NCBI GenBank assembly: GCA_946886855.1
Contig: CAMPJJ010000009.1
Span: 1-64,000 of the forward strand
Direction of reading: 5' to 3'
DNA length: 64,000 nucleotides
DNA from: an uncultured Roseateles sp.
Lineage (GTDB): Bacteria; Pseudomonadota; Gammaproteobacteria; Burkholderiales; Burkholderiaceae
A model generated the notes under the pieces. The model did no database searches, had not been told where the DNA came from, and saw only the letters and a program-made list of their open reading frames with translations. The translations under genes and the position numbers were made by a program. The number at the start of each line of letters is the position of its first letter. The first letter of the stretch is position 1. This document shows positions 1 through 7,181 of this stretch, in pieces.

Positions 1-72
1 CAGGTCTGGGACCCCCCGGCGGATGAAGGAATGGCGGCCGCCGCCTCAGCCGCCCGGGAGTCCGACCGATGA
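1..72 (+). CDS. C-terminal fragment of an unidentified upstream gene
   Basis: The frame is open from the first base and ends in a TGA that overlaps the ATG of the next gene (ATGA), the arrangement seen at many junctions in this window. Only 23 residues are visible, rich in Ala, Asp and Arg, with no recognisable motif. The overlap suggests translational coupling to the ABC transporter genes. It could also be chance open frame in GC-rich DNA. Confidence 0.4.
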   Translation, partial: QVWDPPADEGMAAAASAARESDR

Positions 73-878
73 TCCGCCTGCATGCGCTTCGCAAGACCTT
101 CGAGACGCGCGGTGGCGGCTCGCTGACCTCGTTGTTCGGAAAGAAGGGCAAGGCCCGCACGGTCGTCGCCGTCGAGCAACTGAACCTCGACGCGCCCAAC
201 GGCCGCATCACCGGGCTGCTCGGCCCCAACGGCGCGGGCAAGACCACCTCGCTGCGGATGCTCGCGGGCCTGTTCCCGCCCGACCAGGGCAGCATCGAGG
301 TCGACGGCCTCGACGTGCTGAAACAGCCGCGTGCGGCGCTGGCCCGGATGGGCATCCTCGGTGACGCGCACGGCCTGTACCCGCGGCTCACGGCGCGCGA
401 GAACATCGTCTACTTCGCGCGCCTGCAGGACATGCCGATGGATCAGGCGCAGGCTCGTGCCGAATCGCTGGCAGAACTGCTGGACCTGCGCGCCATCCTC
501 GACCGCCGCGCCGAGGGCTTCAGCCAAGGTGAGCGGATGAAGACCGCGCTGGCCCGTGCGCTGGTCCACGACCCGGCCAACATCGTGCTGGACGAGCCCA
601 CCAACGGGTTGGACGTCGTCGCCACGCGCGCATTGCGCGAGGTGCTGCGCCATCTGCGCTCGCCCGAAGGCGGCGGCAAGTGCATCGTCTTTTCGAGCCA
701 CATCATGCAGGAGGTGGAACAGCTCTGCGACCAGGTCGTCGTGATGTCCCACGGGCGTTCGGTCGCCACGGGCACGGTCGACGGGCTGCTCGCGCAGACC
801 GGTCGCCAGCGCTTCGAGGATGCCTTCGTCGACCTCGCCTTCCCTGAAGCCGCGCCCACGCACATGGAGTCCGCATGA
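69..878 (+). CDS. natA: NatA-type ABC transporter ATP-binding protein
   Basis: This is a 269-residue cytoplasmic ATPase that would energise export with the permease encoded next. The Walker A motif (GPNGAGKTTS) lies near residues 52-61. A variant signature (SQGERMKTALARAL) comes next, then Walker B with D-loop (IVLDEPTNGLD) and the H-loop His in SSHIMQEV. The order and spacing match the NatA/CcmA group of exporters. The gene overlaps its neighbours at both ends by ATGA, so it is part of one operon. NatA/NatB is known as a sodium-efflux pair in Bacillus; the substrate here is not shown by the sequence. Confidence 0.88.
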   Translation: MIRLHALRKTFETRGGGSLTSLFGKKGKARTVVAVEQLNLDAPNGRITGLLGPNGAGKTTSLRMLAGLFPPDQGSIEVDGLDVLKQPRAALARMGILGDAHGLYPRLTARENIVYFARLQDMPMDQAQARAESLAELLDLRAILDRRAEGFSQGERMKTALARALVHDPANIVLDEPTNGLDVVATRALREVLRHLRSPEGGGKCIVFSSHIMQEVEQLCDQVVVMSHGRSVATGTVDGLLAQTGRQRFEDAFVDLAFPEAAPTHMESA

Positions 879-2053
879 ACGGTCCGTTCTTCAAAGCCTT
901 CCGCACGGTCTTCGCCAAGGAGATCCTCGACGCGCTGCGCGACCGCCGCACCTTGCTGCGCCTGCTCATCCCGTCCGTGCTGATGGGGCCGCTGATGTTG
1001 ACCTTGATGTCAGGCCTGGCGGCGTCGCTGCAGGAGCGCGCGGAGCAGCGCGAGGTGATCGTCGCGGGCATCGAACACGCGCCGACGCTGCGCAATTACA
1101 TCGAGCGCCAGACCTACACGATCAAATCGGCGCCCGCCGATTACGAGGCGCGCCTGCGCGACTCGAAGCTGACCGATCCGGTGCTGGTCGTTCCGGCGGA
1201 CTTCGAGACACTGCTGGCCGGGGGCGAACCGGCAACGGTGGAGATCGTCAGCGACAGCGTCAACCAGCGCGCCGAAGCCGGCGTGGGGGCGCTCAGCCGG
1301 TTGCTCCAGGGTTTCAGCAGCGAACGCGCGACGCTGACGCTGGCGATGCGCGGCATCGGCGCGCAGCAGCTGCGTCCGATCGCCGTCCAGGAGCGCGACC
1401 TTGCCAGCATGCAGGCACGTTCGACGCGGCTCACGCAGATGCTGCCGATGTTCATCATGATGGCGGTGCTCTACGGCGCGCTGACCGCGGCGCTCGACAG
1501 CACCGCCGGCGAGCGCGAGCGTGGCTCGCTCGAGCCGCTGCTGGTCAACCCGGCGCCGCATTCGGCCATCGTCGCGGGCAAGTGGGCCGCCGTGCTGATG
1601 GCCGGCCTGATGGTCGCGGTGCTGTCCAACCTCAGCTTCCTGCCGGGTCAATGGCTGATGCGCAGCGACGCGCTCGCGGCGATGTTCCAGTTCGGATGGG
1701 GCGAGGCGCTGCGCTTCCTGCTGCTGCAGATTCCGCTCGGCGCAGGGCTGTCCGCGGTGCTGATGGCGCTGGCGATCCGCACCAAGACCTTCAAGGAGGC
1801 GCAGGCCAGCACGACGCTGGTCATCACCGCCATCGCCTTGACGCCGATGGTGGCGATCGTCAATCCGGGCGGCGAGGCGTCCTGGCACCTCTGGGTGCCG
1901 GGGCTGGGTCAGAACCAGCTCATGATGCAGGTGCTCAAGGGAGAACCGCTGACCTTCGCGAAGGTGATGCCGACGGTGATCGTCGGCGCGGCGCTCACGA
2001 TCGCCGGGCTGACGCTGGTGGCCCGCTCCATGCGCGCGGCAGTGGCGCGATGA
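875..2053 (+). CDS. natB: NatB-type ABC-2 exporter permease
   Basis: This is a 392-residue inner-membrane permease, partner of the upstream ATPase. An N-terminal membrane segment (about residues 28-50) is followed by a large extracytoplasmic domain to about residue 185. Five or six hydrophobic segments fill the C-terminal half. The cytoplasmic loop after the second segment carries the ERERGSLEPLL motif typical of ABC-2/NatB permeases. Its ATG overlaps the stop of the ATPase gene. The family is clear; the transported substrate is unknown. Confidence 0.85.
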   Translation: MNGPFFKAFRTVFAKEILDALRDRRTLLRLLIPSVLMGPLMLTLMSGLAASLQERAEQREVIVAGIEHAPTLRNYIERQTYTIKSAPADYEARLRDSKLTDPVLVVPADFETLLAGGEPATVEIVSDSVNQRAEAGVGALSRLLQGFSSERATLTLAMRGIGAQQLRPIAVQERDLASMQARSTRLTQMLPMFIMMAVLYGALTAALDSTAGERERGSLEPLLVNPAPHSAIVAGKWAAVLMAGLMVAVLSNLSFLPGQWLMRSDALAAMFQFGWGEALRFLLLQIPLGAGLSAVLMALAIRTKTFKEAQASTTLVITAIALTPMVAIVNPGGEASWHLWVPGLGQNQLMMQVLKGEPLTFAKVMPTVIVGAALTIAGLTLVARSMRAAVAR

Positions 2054-2073
2054 GCAGCCGGCACCGGACTCAC

Positions 2074-2364
2074 TCAGTGGCGCGTGGCGAGCGCCAGTTG
2101 CACCTGCTCCTGCCACGGCAGCATGTGCACGATGCCGTTGAGCTGGATCGCCGATTCGATCGGCGCGAGCACTTCGCCTTCGCAGTTCAGGAACTGCATG
2201 TTGGTCACGAGCGCCATCGGATCCACCATCGAGACGACCCCGTAGGGCATGCGGACCCAGTCCCAGGCCACGCCGGCCGCACCGAATTCGGATTCGCCGC
2301 TCCACAGGGTTTGCCCCATGGCCGGGTGATCCTCGTCTCCCGTCACCAACACGCGCGTGCTCAA
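2074..2364 (-). CDS. conserved hypothetical protein, about 96 aa, next to luxR
   Basis: I do not recognise this protein. The coding frame has non-random composition (GQTLWSGESEFG, then a hydrophobic middle and VHMLPWQEQVQLALA at the end), unlike a shadow frame. The frame extends up to 2445, but a TTG start at 2364, giving MSTRVLVTGDEDHP, looks more natural; the start is not certain. There is no signal peptide or membrane segment. It faces away from the luxR-type gene and shares the 2365-2678 region with it, so it could be co-regulated. It lies tail-to-tail with the NatB gene. Confidence 0.6.
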   Translation of the reverse strand: MSTRVLVTGDEDHPAMGQTLWSGESEFGAAGVAWDWVRMPYGVVSMVDPMALVTNMQFLNCEGEVLAPIESAIQLNGIVHMLPWQEQVQLALATRH

Positions 2365-2678
2365 ATGCGCGAACTGTAAGCGGGGCAAACGCTGGACATC
2401 ACACAATATTCGTGGCCACGCGTACACAATCCAAGCTGGTGTCATTGTCAGAATTGTTTGGTTTGGCTATTGCGGATCGGCGGTTGCTGCTTCTCCCCTT
2501 GACCAGAAGTGTGGTCACGAAGCGGTCGACTCGCCAGCTGTAAACCCTGTCAGGGGCGTGAATGCGTCACGTGACCTATGCGGCCCATGCGGGTGCGTGG
2601 CGCAGCACAGACAGGCGAGCAGGTCCGCCACAGCGACCGAAGAAGGCCCACTAGGCCGGCCACGGGCCGGAGCGATCA
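2365..2678. other. divergent intergenic region upstream of the luxR-type gene
   Basis: This stretch of 314 bases has no convincing gene. It is less GC-rich than its surroundings around 2400-2480 (for example AATTGTTTGGTTTGG) and so probably holds promoters for the divergent neighbours. The motif shared with the peptide promoter lies at 2532-2555. The ribosome-binding site GGAG at 2669-2672 sits six bases before the ATG of the luxR-type gene. Confidence 0.6.
2532..2555 (+). promoter_or_regulatory. LuxR-regulator candidate site upstream of its own gene
   Basis: This block matches the block at 3405-3429 in front of the peptide gene at about 21 of 24 positions with one single-base gap: CGCCAGCT, then GTAAAC, CTGT and AG. 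It contains one lux-box half-site (CCCTGTCAG) but no good second half. It lies about 125 bases before the luxR-type ATG. The likeness suggests the same regulator binds both places, which is inference. Confidence 0.55.
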
Positions 2679-3392
2679 ATGCTGCAAGGCGGTTATCAAT
2701 CAGTCCTGGAAGCGCGCTCACGCGAAGAGTTCCGCAGTGAGGTGATCCGCTTCGCCCAAAAGCTGGACTTCCAGACGGTTTCGGCCATCACGGTCGTGGA
2801 CCACACGCTGGCCGAAACCGAGTTCATCACCATCGACAACTGTCCCGACGGCTACGCGGAGGTGATGCACGCGCCCGAGTTCGGTCGACGCGATCCCGTC
2901 ATGCAGCATTGCAAGCGCAACAGCATGCCGATCGTGTGGGACCGCCAGACCTACGCCCGCCACGGCGCGAGCGACATCTGGGAATCGCAGGCCCAATTCG
3001 GCTACAGCACCGGCATCTGCCTGGCGCTGCACCTGCCGGAGGGTCGGCACTTCGTGCTCGGCGTCGATCGCGATCAACCGCTGCCCAGCGATTCGGCTCA
3101 ACTGACGCGCATGGTCGCCGACCTGCAGCTGTTCGCCGTGCACGCAGTGGACACCGCCCTTCGCGTGCTGCTGCCCGAAGAGAAGGTCACTGAATCGCCG
3201 CGTCTGACGCCGCGCGAGCTCGAGTGCCTGCACTGGACGATGGAAGGAAAGACCGCCTGGGAAGTCGGCGCGATCCTCAGCATCACCGAGCGCACGGCCG
3301 TGCTGCACATCAACAACGCGATGCACAAGCTGGCCTGTTCCAACAAGCACCAAGCGGTGCTCAAGGCCTTGCGGCTCGGCCTGATTCGCTGA
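2679..3392 (+). CDS. LuxR-family regulator with autoinducer-binding domain (LuxR solo)
   Basis: This 237-residue transcription regulator has an N-terminal autoinducer-binding domain (about residues 15-165) and a C-terminal LuxR helix-turn-helix (about 175-237). The HTH includes LTPRELECL and the invariant Glu180 and Gly190. Aligned to TraR, the conserved Asp70-Pro71 and Trp85 are present (D72, P73, W87). The ligand-contacting Trp57 and Tyr61 are replaced by Tyr59 and Met63. No luxI homologue is in the window, so it is a solo, possibly with altered ligand preference. GGAG at 2669-2672 supports the ATG. It stands directly before a lux box and the peptide-export genes, which it probably controls, and a related motif lies upstream of itself. 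Confidence 0.9.
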   Translation: MLQGGYQSVLEARSREEFRSEVIRFAQKLDFQTVSAITVVDHTLAETEFITIDNCPDGYAEVMHAPEFGRRDPVMQHCKRNSMPIVWDRQTYARHGASDIWESQAQFGYSTGICLALHLPEGRHFVLGVDRDQPLPSDSAQLTRMVADLQLFAVHAVDTALRVLLPEEKVTESPRLTPRELECLHWTMEGKTAWEVGAILSITERTAVLHINNAMHKLACSNKHQAVLKALRLGLIR

Positions 3393-3418
3393 TGCTGCCC
3401 TCGGCGCCAGCTTGTAAA

Positions 3419-3438
3419 CACTGTAAGAGCTGACAGTT
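3419..3438 (+). promoter_or_regulatory. lux box in front of the peptide gene
   Basis: CACTGTAAGAGCTGACAGTT is an imperfect palindrome with arms ACTGT and ACAGT. It matches the Burkholderia cep box, as I remember it (CCCTGTAAGAGTTACCAGTT), at 16 of 20 positions. It begins 27 bases after the luxR-type stop codon. A possible -10 element, TTCAAT at 3460-3465, would put the transcription start near 3472 and the box near -43. That is the class II geometry of LuxR-activated promoters. The start site is inferred. Confidence 0.8.
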
Positions 3439-3517
3439 ATGCGGGCATCTGCACGCTGCTTCAATTCGTTCCGTGCTCACGACTTTTCTGGGCACGTCAC
3501 CGAATCTGGAGCCTCTC

Positions 3518-3703
3518 ATGCAAGCCCAATCGCAAAACGTCGTCGTCAACACGCAAGTCGAAGAAGGTCTGGTCGAGTTGGACCTGCAATCCCTCGTGCA
3601 TGTCGGCGGCGGCGCACCCAAGGGCACCTGGCTGGTGGGTCAGACGGTCGTCGTGGAACTGTCCACCGCGGACATCGAACCCGCACCGAAGGGCACCTGG
3701 TAA
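3518..3703 (+). CDS. double-glycine leader peptide precursor with two APKGTW motifs
   Basis: This is a 61-residue precursor. The ATG at 3518 is chosen because GGAG (3508-3511) lies six bases upstream; an in-frame ATG at 3473 has no such site. The leader fits the double-glycine pattern read by C39 peptidases: hydrophobic Leu21, Leu26 and Val29 at -12, -7 and -4, and glycines 30-32 just before the predicted cut after Gly32. The predicted product is 29 residues that both begin (33-38) and end (56-61) with APKGTW, joined by a Val/Glu-rich hydrophobic linker. It has no Cys, so no disulfide or lanthionine is possible. The adaptor and C39 exporter genes follow at once. It could be a bacteriocin, a signal peptide, or the precursor of a modified peptide; no modifying enzyme is adjacent. 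Not a family I recognise. Confidence 0.82.
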   Translation: MQAQSQNVVVNTQVEEGLVELDLQSLVHVGGGAPKGTWLVGQTVVVELSTADIEPAPKGTW

Positions 3704-3753
3704 GCCCTTCGTGCACTGCGATCCGTCAGGTTCGCAACAAGGCGTAGCAAATC

Positions 3754-5001
3754 GTGGTGGCGCTGTTCCGCGCCGAGGCGCAGGCCTCGCAACAGCAGGC
3801 CTGGCTGGGTTCGGTGCAATTGCATCGGCCGACCACCTTGAAATGGCTGAGCCTCTTGGCGCTGGGAGGCGTGATCGCCGTCGGGGCCTTCCTGTTCAGC
3901 ACTGAGTACACCCGCAAGGCCCGCGTCAACGGCTTGCTGGTGCCCGAACGGGGCGTGATGCGGCTGAGCGTGCCGCAGACTGCCACCGTGATGGCACGAC
4001 CCGTCCAGGACGGGCAGCAGGTGCGCGAAGGCGATGTGCTCTTCGTGCTGTCGCTCGACAGCGCGAACCCGACCGGCGATGGCCTGTCGCGGACCTTGAA
4101 GGATCGCGAGTTGTCGTTGGGCGCCGCCCAGGCGCAGCAGAGAGAACTCGCACGGAGTCAGGCGACGTCGCTGAAGGCGCGGATCGCCACGCTCACATCG
4201 ACATTGCAGCAGGCTGATGCCGAGTTGCAGCTGCATGCCCAGCGCGAAGCGCTGGCGCAGCAGAGCCTGGGACGGCTCGAGTCGCTGGCGAAAGACCAGT
4301 TCGTCTCGAGCGCCCAGGTCCAGACCAAGCGGGAGGAGTTGCTTGGCTTGCAGGCCCAACGGCAGGCGCTGGCGCGAGAGCGCGAGAACCTGCAGCGGGA
4401 GGCGTTGGGCTTGCAAGCTGAGCTTCAGTCGATCCCCTTGAAGGCGGAGGTCCAGCAAGGGGAACTCGCGCGCGACATCGCCGCGCTGCAGGCGCAAGGC
4501 GTCGAGAACGAGGCACGTCGGCGGCTCGTCCTGCGCGCGCCCAGCGACGGACAGATGAGCACCGTGCTCGCCGAACCCGGCCAGGTCGTCCAGGCCGGTA
4601 CGCAACTCGCCGCCCTGCTCCCTGCGCGCACGTCGCTGCAGGCCCATCTCTACGCGCCGTCCAGCGCGGTCGGTTTCCTGCGCCCGCACCAGGCCGTGCT
4701 GCTGCGCTATCAGGCCTTCCCGTACCAGAAGTTCGGCCAACAGCAAGGCGAGGTGCTGCAGGTGTCGCGCACGCCGTTGCAAGCCGCGGAGCTCGCGCAG
4801 CTCGGCCTGCCCGCCGCGATGGCGCAAGGGGAACCGATGTACCGCATCACCGTCCAGTTGCAGCGCCAATCGGTCGAGGCCTACGGCCAGGACCAGACGC
4901 TCAGCCCCGGTATGCTGCTCGAAGCCGACGTGCTGCTCGAACGGCGCCGTCTGATCGAATGGATTTTCGAACCGCTGCTGAGCCTCGCCCGCCGTGTCTG
5001 A
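3754..5001 (+). CDS. HlyD/CvaA-type membrane fusion protein for peptide export
   Basis: This 415-residue periplasmic adaptor would link the C39 ABC exporter to an outer-membrane TolC-like channel. After the FRAEA-QQQAWLG N-terminus, common to bacteriocin HlyD proteins, comes one membrane segment at about residues 29-50. Two lipoyl half-motifs follow, flanking a long Gln/Ala/Leu/Glu-rich coiled coil at about 110-250, and a beta-barrel C-terminal half. A GTG start at 3754 (with a second GTG next to it) is used because there is no better ATG. It begins 50 bases after the precursor stop, and its end overlaps the exporter gene by eight bases. No tolC is in the window. Confidence 0.9.
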   Translation: MVALFRAEAQASQQQAWLGSVQLHRPTTLKWLSLLALGGVIAVGAFLFSTEYTRKARVNGLLVPERGVMRLSVPQTATVMARPVQDGQQVREGDVLFVLSLDSANPTGDGLSRTLKDRELSLGAAQAQQRELARSQATSLKARIATLTSTLQQADAELQLHAQREALAQQSLGRLESLAKDQFVSSAQVQTKREELLGLQAQRQALARERENLQREALGLQAELQSIPLKAEVQQGELARDIAALQAQGVENEARRRLVLRAPSDGQMSTVLAEPGQVVQAGTQLAALLPARTSLQAHLYAPSSAVGFLRPHQAVLLRYQAFPYQKFGQQQGEVLQVSRTPLQAAELAQLGLPAAMAQGEPMYRITVQLQRQSVEAYGQDQTLSPGMLLEADVLLERRRLIEWIFEPLLSLARRV

Positions 5002-7162
5002 TGCCCCCTCTTCCGGCGCGCCCGTCACAGGCGCCACGTCCGATGGCATCCTGTCGCGGCTGAATCTCGGCTGGCGTCGACGCCGACCGGTCATCCTGCA
5101 GACCGAGGCCGCTGAATGCGGCCTTGCCTGCCTGGCCATGGTCGCCGCGGCGCACGGACAGCGCTGGACGCTGGGCGAATTGCGCGACCGCTTTGCGGTC
5201 TCCCTCAAGGGACTGACCATGGCGGACCTGGTGCGCATGGGCGCGCAGCTCGGTCTCACCGCCCGCGCGCTGCGCGCCGAACCGCACACGCTTCACAAGC
5301 TGCAGACGCCTTGCATCCTGCACTGGGATTTCAACCACTTCGTCGTGCTGGAACGCGTCGACGGAGACAGGGTCCTGGTCCTCGACCCCGCCCACGGCGA
5401 GCGCAAGTTGACGCTGGCCGAGGTGTCCAAGCATTTCACCGGTGTGGCGCTCGAATTGCGCCCGGGCATGGACTTCGCGCGCAAGGCGCCGGCGCCCGCG
5501 CCGAAGTGGCGCCAGTTGCTCGGCCACGTGACCGGCCTCAAGCGCTCGATCGCGCAAGTCCTGGCCCTCGCGCTGGGCTTGGAACTGCTCGGCCTGCTGG
5601 CGCCCTTCCTGTTGCAATGGACCGTCGATGGCGTCATCGTCAGCGCAGACCGCGACCTGCTCGTGACACTGGGCATCGGCTTCGCCCTGCTGGTGCTGCT
5701 GCAAGTGAGCGTCGGACTGCTGCGCTCGTGGGCGGTGATGATCCTGTCGGCGTCGTTGAATCTGCAGTGGCTCTCCAACGTCTTCTCGCATCTGTTGAGG
5801 CTGCCGCTGGCCTGGTTCGAGAAACGCCATCTCGGCGACATCTGGTCGCGCTTCTCCAGCGTGCAGGAGATCCAGAAGACGCTCACCGGCAGCTTCATCG
5901 AGGCGATCCTCGACGGCGTGATGGTGCTGCTGACGCTGGCGATGATGGTGCTTTACAGCGGCCGGCTGACGGCCGTCGCGCTGGCTGCGGTGGCCGGCTA
6001 CGCGCTGCTGCGCTGGGCCTGTTTCCGGCCGTTGCGCGACGCGCAGGAAGAAGCGCTGACCCACGAGGCACGCCAGAACACCCACTTCCTCGAATCGCTG
6101 CGCGGCGCGCAGGCGATCAAGCTCTTCAACGCGCAGGCGGACCGCGGCGCGCGATTCGCCAACCTGGTCGTCGAGCAGATGAACGCGTCGCTGACCGGCC
6201 GCAAGCTCGAACTCGGCATGACCCAAGGCAACAAGCTGCTGTTCGGCCTGGAGCGCGTGGTCATCGTCGCGATGGGCGCGATGCTGGTGCTGGACAAGGA
6301 GCTGTCGGTGGGGATGCTGTTCGCGTTCCTCGCCTACAAGGACCAGTTCAGCCAACGCATCGCGGGGCTGATCGACAAGGTGGTCGCGCTGAAGATGCTG
6401 CGCCTGCAGGGCGAGCGCCTGGCCGACATCGTGCTGACGGCACCGGAAGCCGAGTTCGAGGCACCCGGCCGCGCCGTGCCGCTCGACGCGGCACTGGAAC
6501 TCGACGGCCTACGCTTCCGTTATGCCGACGGGGAACCCGAGGTCATCGCCGGGTGCTCGCTGCGGATCGAACCGGGCGAGTCGGTCGCCATCGTGGGCCC
6601 CTCGGGCTGCGGCAAGACGACGTTGATGAAGCTGATGCTGGGCATCCATGCGCCGCAGCACGGCGAGATCCGCATCGGCGGCGTGGCCTTGCCGCAGTTG
6701 GGTGCGAATGCCTGGCGCGAGCGCATCGGCACGGTGATGCAGGACGACCAGCTCTTCGCGGGCAGCATCGCCGACAACATCAGCTTCTTCGACCTCGACG
6801 TCGATCCGGACTGGGTGCGCGAATGCGCGCGGCTCGCCTGCGTGCTCGAGGACATCGAGGCCATGCCGATGCGCTTGCAGACGCTCATCGGCGACATGGG
6901 GTCCAGTCTCTCCGGCGGGCAGCGCCAACGCATCCTGCTGGCGCGAGCGCTGTACAAACGGCCGCGCTTCCTGTTCCTGGACGAGGCGACCAGCGCGCTC
7001 GACGTGGAGCGCGAGCGGCTCGTCAACGCGAGCCTGCGCCAGCTGTCGTTGACGCGGATCGTCATTGCGCACCGCCCCGAGACGATCGCTGCGGCGCAGC
7101 GCGTCGTCAGCCTTCAGGGCGGGCGCGTGGTGCAGGACCTTCGATCCGTCCAGCACCGCTGA
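4994..7162 (+). CDS. C39 peptidase-containing ABC exporter (PCAT) for the APKGTW peptide
   Basis: This 722-residue protein should cut the leader behind the double glycine and export the peptide. The N-terminal C39 peptidase domain (about 32-160) has the full active site: Gln36, Cys42 in AECGLACLAM, His115 in NHFVVL and Asp131 in LDP. The membrane domain spans about 170-450. The nucleotide-binding domain has Walker A (GPSGCGKTT), signature [15 protein letters not shown], Walker B FLFLDEATSALD and the H-loop in IAHRPET. It overlaps the adaptor gene by eight bases. The architecture is that of CvaB/LagD-type bacteriocin exporters. All catalytic residues are present, so proteolysis and transport should both work. 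Confidence 0.93.
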   Translation: MSDAPSSGAPVTGATSDGILSRLNLGWRRRRPVILQTEAAECGLACLAMVAAAHGQRWTLGELRDRFAVSLKGLTMADLVRMGAQLGLTARALRAEPHTLHKLQTPCILHWDFNHFVVLERVDGDRVLVLDPAHGERKLTLAEVSKHFTGVALELRPGMDFARKAPAPAPKWRQLLGHVTGLKRSIAQVLALALGLELLGLLAPFLLQWTVDGVIVSADRDLLVTLGIGFALLVLLQVSVGLLRSWAVMILSASLNLQWLSNVFSHLLRLPLAWFEKRHLGDIWSRFSSVQEIQKTLTGSFIEAILDGVMVLLTLAMMVLYSGRLTAVALAAVAGYALLRWACFRPLRDAQEEALTHEARQNTHFLESLRGAQAIKLFNAQADRGARFANLVVEQMNASLTGRKLELGMTQGNKLLFGLERVVIVAMGAMLVLDKELSVGMLFAFLAYKDQFSQRIAGLIDKVVALKMLRLQGERLADIVLTAPEAEFEAPGRAVPLDAALELDGLRFRYADGEPEVIAGCSLRIEPGESVAIVGPSGCGKTTLMKLMLGIHAPQHGEIRIGGVALPQLGANAWRERIGTVMQDDQLFAGSIADNISFFDLDVDPDWVRECARLACVLEDIEAMPMRLQTLIGDMGSSLSGGQRQRILLARALYKRPRFLFLDEATSALDVERERLVNASLRQLSLTRIVIAHRPETIAAAQRVVSLQGGRVVQDLRSVQHR

Positions 7163-7181
7163 CGCCTCAGGCGCGCGCCGC

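Noticed and set aside
1010..2305. A 431-codon minus-strand frame opposite the NatB gene
   Set aside because: It has low-complexity Arg/His/Gln-rich composition and covers a clear permease gene; it is a shadow frame.
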